Positions 6,246-8,461 of a stretch of DNA of 8,461 nucleotides are shown here, piece by piece (the stretch's first letter is position 1; each line of letters opens with the position of its first letter). Below the pieces are notes generated by a model that saw nothing but the letters and a program-made list of their open reading frames with translations, did no database searches and was not told the DNA's origin. The stretch spans positions 1-8,461 of the forward strand of contig JALVAI010000232.1 in assembly GCA_027011235.1 (NCBI GenBank), given 5' to 3'. Origin of the DNA: Desulfobulbaceae bacterium. Its GTDB lineage: Bacteria; Desulfobacterota; Desulfobulbia; Desulfobulbales; Desulfobulbaceae. The position numbers and the translations under genes were made by a program.

Positions 6246-6428
6246 ATGATACGACAGGAACTCCTTGATATCCTTGCCTGCCCGAAATGCAAGGGGCCGG
6301 TGCGGCTGAACGCCGACCAAGATGGCATCATCTGTGAAACATGCAAACTTATCTACCCAATCCGGGACGACATCCCCATAATGCTTGTTGACGAGGCAGA
6401 GCAGGTAGAGCCGGACCAGACGACCTGA
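6246..6428 (+). CDS. Trm112/YcaR-family zinc-ribbon protein
   Basis: This 60-residue protein begins MIRQELLDILACPKCKGPV and belongs to the Trm112 family (UPF0434, E. coli YcaR type). Two CxxC pairs, C12/C15 and C30/C33, fit a zinc-ribbon site; the conserved YPIRDDIPIML follows the second pair, as in the family. The eukaryotic and archaeal homologues are small partner subunits that stabilise methyltransferases acting on tRNA and translation factors; the partner in most bacteria is less clear, and no methyltransferase gene is adjacent here. The length is normal. I chose the ATG at 6246 because the protein then starts at the family's usual N-terminus; a longer open frame upstream has no family similarity. 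It is the first gene of a plus-strand operon, 11 bases before the MscS-type gene. Confidence 0.88.
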   Translation: MIRQELLDILACPKCKGPVRLNADQDGIICETCKLIYPIRDDIPIMLVDEAEQVEPDQTT

Positions 6429-6439
6429 GCCGAAACGAT

Positions 6440-7582
6440 ATGGATTTCGACACCCTGCTGCAGATCGTTAAAATACAACTCAGCTATATCCTGCACGAAC
6501 TCGGCAACTATCATCCCGGACGGCGTCTTCTGCTTGTTCTCTTTTACGGTATCCTGACCAAGGCGGCTGATCTCTTTATCGACCGCCTGTTGATCCGCAT
6601 CGCCAGTCGCACCCACTGGCAGGCGGACGAACGGATCCTGGAAATAGTTCACCGCCCCATATGCTGGTCGATCTTCCTGCTCGGCATAATGCATGCCATT
6701 CTCCTTGAGCCATCCCTTCAGCCCCCGTGGGACCTGGTATTGCCCAATATGGTCAAGACCCTGATCCTGATGGTCTGGTGGTTTTCTCTTATCAGGGAAA
6801 TCACGGCCATGGATGAGAACAACATGGGCTGGATGCTGACCAGGATGGACAAGACCCATTTTTACATGCTGAAAAATATCTCCCGGATTGTGCTGCTCTT
6901 CACCGGCATCCTCTGGGGGCTGGTCATCTGGAAGGTCAACCTTACCCCGCTTTTTGCCTCCGCCGGTATCATCGGTATTGCCATAGCCCTGGCCGCCAAG
7001 GACACCCTGGCAAACTTTTTTGGTGGCATTGCCCTGTTTGTCGATGCGGCGTACAAGGTGGGCGATTATATTATCTTAGACAGCGGTGAACGGGGTGAAG
7101 TGGTGGAGGTGGGTATCAGGTCGACCAAGATCAAAACACGGGACGATATTCTGATCACGATCCCAAATTCGATCATGTCCACCACCAAAATCATCAACCA
7201 GTCGGCGCCGGAGCCCCGTTACCGGATACGGCTTGACGTGGGGGTCGCCTACGGCAGTGACCTGCGGCTGGTTGAAAAGACCCTGCTCGGAGTGGCGGAA
7301 CAGAACCATGCCCTGGCCGAAAAACCGCTGCCACGGGTGCGGGTACGAAGTTTTGGTGACTCGGCCATAAATTTCCAACTGCTGGTCTGGGTGCAGGATC
7401 CCCGGCATCGCGGCAGGGAAACCCATAATCTGCTGAAGATGATTTACAGTGCCTTTCAGGAGCGAAACATAGAAATTCCCTATCCCAAAAGAGACATTTA
7501 TCTCCAGGGGGAGGAAATCACCCGGGAACCGGCCAATGTTGCTACTCCCGGGAACAACATTGCAGAGGAGAAAAGACAATGA
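6440..7582 (+). CDS. MscS-family mechanosensitive ion channel
   Basis: This is a small-conductance mechanosensitive channel of the MscS family (380 residues), an inner-membrane protein that opens under membrane tension and releases solutes on osmotic downshock. Hydrophobic segments lie at about residues 27-45, 72-90, 103-121 and 148-166, followed by the pore helix region LFASAGIIGIAIALAAKDTLANFFGG (171-196), rich in Gly and Ala as expected. The beta-domain signature VGDYIILDSGERGEVVEVGIRS, then TKIKTRDDILITIPNSIM (about 207-246), is typical, and the cytoplasmic alpha/beta domain ends near residue 355. With four helices before or at the pore region plus the pore helix, it has one or two more than E. 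coli MscS (286 residues), as in many mid-sized family members. No strong ribosome-binding site precedes the ATG at 6440, so translation is probably coupled to the Trm112 gene 11 bases upstream. Its stop overlaps the cupin start (ATGA). Confidence 0.92.
   Translation: MDFDTLLQIVKIQLSYILHELGNYHPGRRLLLVLFYGILTKAADLFIDRLLIRIASRTHWQADERILEIVHRPICWSIFLLGIMHAILLEPSLQPPWDLVLPNMVKTLILMVWWFSLIREITAMDENNMGWMLTRMDKTHFYMLKNISRIVLLFTGILWGLVIWKVNLTPLFASAGIIGIAIALAAKDTLANFFGGIALFVDAAYKVGDYIILDSGERGEVVEVGIRSTKIKTRDDILITIPNSIMSTTKIINQSAPEPRYRIRLDVGVAYGSDLRLVEKTLLGVAEQNHALAEKPLPRVRVRSFGDSAINFQLLVWVQDPRHRGRETHNLLKMIYSAFQERNIEIPYPKRDIYLQGEEITREPANVATPGNNIAEEKRQ
7564..7570 (+). promoter_or_regulatory. Ribosome-binding site of the cupin gene
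   Basis: AGAGGAG ends eight bases before the ATG at 7579, within the last codons of the channel gene. It supports a start at 7579; the adjacent ATG at 7582 is also in range. Confidence 0.65.
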
Positions 7583-7899
7583 TGAAAAAACTGGACCTTG
7601 CCGACAGCCGGGAATTCAGCCCCCTGGGCATGAAGAGTATTGTGCTTCATGATTCGGAACATTTCAAGATTCTCAACTTCAATCTCAAGGCCGGTCATGT
7701 TTTCCCCATCCACTCCCATGACCTGGACGGCCAGCTGAGCATCCTTGTCATTGAGGGAGAGGGCGCCTTTCTCGGTGAGGGCGAGGCGGTTATTCCGGCA
7801 AAAACCGGAGATATGCTGATCTCTGATATCAGGGAACCGCATGGCGTGCGCGCCGACAGCGATATGCGCATCATTGTTACCATTGCCCCGCCTATCTGA
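7579..7899 (+). CDS. Small single-domain cupin protein
   Basis: This 106-residue protein is one conserved beta-barrel cupin domain. Motif 1 is G39..PIHSHDLDGQLSILVIEGEG, with metal ligands H45 and H47; the usual Glu of the motif is replaced by Gln, most likely Q52. Motif 2 is G77DMLISDIREPHG, with H88 as the third histidine. It therefore probably binds a divalent metal, but single-domain cupins include enzymes, sugar-binding and regulatory proteins, and nothing visible assigns a substrate. It has no signal peptide, so it should be cytoplasmic. The start codon overlaps the channel gene's stop and has its own good ribosome-binding site. It is the last gene of the Trm112-MscS-cupin operon; no clear hairpin-plus-T-run terminator follows it. 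Confidence 0.85.
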   Translation: MMKKLDLADSREFSPLGMKSIVLHDSEHFKILNFNLKAGHVFPIHSHDLDGQLSILVIEGEGAFLGEGEAVIPAKTGDMLISDIREPHGVRADSDMRIIVTIAPPI

Positions 7900-7926
7900 G
7901 GAGTTGCCTGTAAAACAACCATACGC

Positions 7927-7940
7927 AATTTCAGGAAATT
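7927..7940. promoter_or_regulatory. Palindrome beside a promoter, possible operator
   Basis: AATTTC-AG-GAAATT is an exact inverted repeat (six-base arms, two-base centre) ending four bases before the -35 box of the promoter-like element at 7945. Position and symmetry fit an activator or repressor site. The AT-rich composition of the region raises the chance of random occurrence. Confidence 0.35.
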
Positions 7941-7944
7941 AGTA

Positions 7945-7973
7945 TTGACGGAATTGTAAAAAGTTTAGACAAT
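7945..7973 (+). promoter_or_regulatory. Sigma70-like promoter facing right
   Basis: TTGACG (7945-7950, five of six to consensus), a 17-base spacer and GACAAT (7968-7973, four of six) form a plausible sigma70 promoter. Transcription would start near 7980 and run into the stretch with no convincing gene, so the product could be a small RNA or a long leader for a gene beyond the window. Confidence 0.4.
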
Positions 7974-8042
7974 GCTTAAAGATGACTAAATAAAAATACA
8001 GAGATCCAGGTAATTGGAGCGCACCTTAGACTCCGAGGAATA

Positions 8043-8102
8043 GTGTTCTGTGACGGGTCTTAACTATACATGCAGTATGCTCCACGAATCGCCACAGGAC
8101 AC
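8043..8102 (+). repeat. Long stem-loop, possible structured RNA
   Basis: GTGTTCTGTG (8043-8052) pairs with CACAGGACAC (8093-8102) over ten positions with a single G-U pair, and after one mismatch a further CG/CG pair extends the stem. The loop contains a smaller hairpin in which TATAC pairs with GTATG around ATGCA. It lies about 65 bases downstream of the promoter-like element, consistent with a structured transcript, but no family is recognised. Confidence 0.35.
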
Positions 8103-8103
8103 G

Positions 8104-8134
8104 CGACACCGTAGAATGAAATTTTTACGACACC
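8104..8134 (+). repeat. CGACACC direct repeat enclosing a small hairpin
   Basis: CGACACC occurs at 8104-8110 and again at 8128-8134, a 24-base period. Between and partly overlapping them is CGTAGAA-TGAAAT-TTTTACG (8110-8129), a seven-base-pair hairpin with one G-U pair. No T-run follows on the plus strand, so it is not a standard terminator. Confidence 0.3.
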
Positions 8135-8461
8135 ATCATTATTGATTTATATTTTAAACAGTTAGCCCGTCAGAGAGACCAATCGCTCCTCCCGCCAGCA
8201 ATACAACCAGATAACAGCGTAATATGGCTCTACACATACCGCGGTTTCCATCTCCATCCATGCCTCCCATCAGCTTGAAGGTAAAATATCTGTTTTTTTC
8301 TTTCAGTTAGGCCATTGCCTGTGATATTTTTAAAGTAGCACTTTTTCGTTTCCAACGACACTGGCCGGAATAAAGCAGATAACACTATATACTTTCCCTT
8401 CTGCCCACATATTTTCGGAAACAATAATGCAACAAATGCCTCTAAGAGTACACAACGACTC

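Larger units (their letters stand above)
7900..8461. other. Intergenic region without a convincing gene
   Basis: This 560-base stretch is visibly richer in A and T than the genes to its left. Open frames are short (the longest under 70 codons, with no recognisable family, no good ribosome-binding site and no codon pattern like the neighbours). I see no tRNA, no insertion-sequence ends and no CRISPR repeats. What can be supported is a promoter-like element with an adjacent palindrome, two stem-loops and a CGACACC direct repeat, described separately. It may be a long regulatory region for a gene beyond the right edge, a small RNA locus, or a decayed gene remnant. Confidence 0.6.

Noticed and set aside
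7013..7022. T7 run in the MscS-type gene as a slippage or frameshift site
   Set aside because: It encodes conserved Phe residues in the pore region, and the protein is full length in one frame.
8230..8424. Minus-strand 64-codon open frame at the right end as a gene
   Set aside because: It lacks an ATG start, a ribosome-binding site and any recognised family, and lies in AT-rich intergenic DNA.
7900..8461. Mobile-element remnant or CRISPR array in the right-hand region
   Set aside because: No terminal inverted repeats, transposase fragment or regularly spaced repeats were found; the only direct repeat is one seven-base pair of copies.

Overview
The window looks like a chromosomal segment from a Gram-negative, probably a member of the former Deltaproteobacteria (Desulfobacterota; a Desulfobulbales-like sulfur or metal-metabolising anaerobe would fit). 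The clues are a run of type II secretion (T2SS) pseudopilin genes, a delta-60 repeat protein ending in a CFI-box C-terminal domain, and a MoeA-like molybdopterin-binding protein with a C-terminal cysteine cluster. Taxonomy is inferred from family resemblance only.

Layout. Positions 1-4854 hold a minus-strand cluster, read from right to left: a large secreted delta-60/CFI-box protein (4854-2287), then gspG, gspH, gspI, gspJ and the first codons of what is probably gspK, cut by the left edge. The pseudopilin genes are tightly packed, with ATGA overlaps at gspH/gspI and gspI/gspJ. The 187-base gap upstream (4855-5041) carries a terminator-like hairpin, a perfect 12-base palindrome and a second inverted repeat. 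Next, also on the minus strand, is the MoeA-like gene (6067-5042) with a good sigma70-type promoter at 6130-6158. Divergently, on the plus strand, lies a compact operon: a Trm112-family zinc-ribbon protein (6246-6428), an MscS-type mechanosensitive channel (6440-7582) and a small cupin (7579-7899), with 11-base and overlapping junctions. The last ~560 bases (7900-8461) are AT-richer and have no convincing gene, but contain a promoter-like element with a palindrome beside it and two stem-loops.

How the genes may work together. GspG-K build the T2SS pseudopilus, which pushes folded periplasmic proteins through the outer membrane. The protein encoded immediately upstream has a Sec signal peptide, a beta-rich repeat domain, Fn3-like modules and a C-terminal anchor-like segment, so it is a natural candidate for a cargo or partner of that machine; this is inference from gene order. 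The plus-strand operon and the MoeA-like gene have no obvious functional link to secretion.

I see no mobile element, CRISPR array, rRNA or tRNA. The best candidates for something under-described are the CFI-box protein/pseudopilin pairing and the promoter-plus-structure region at the right end.
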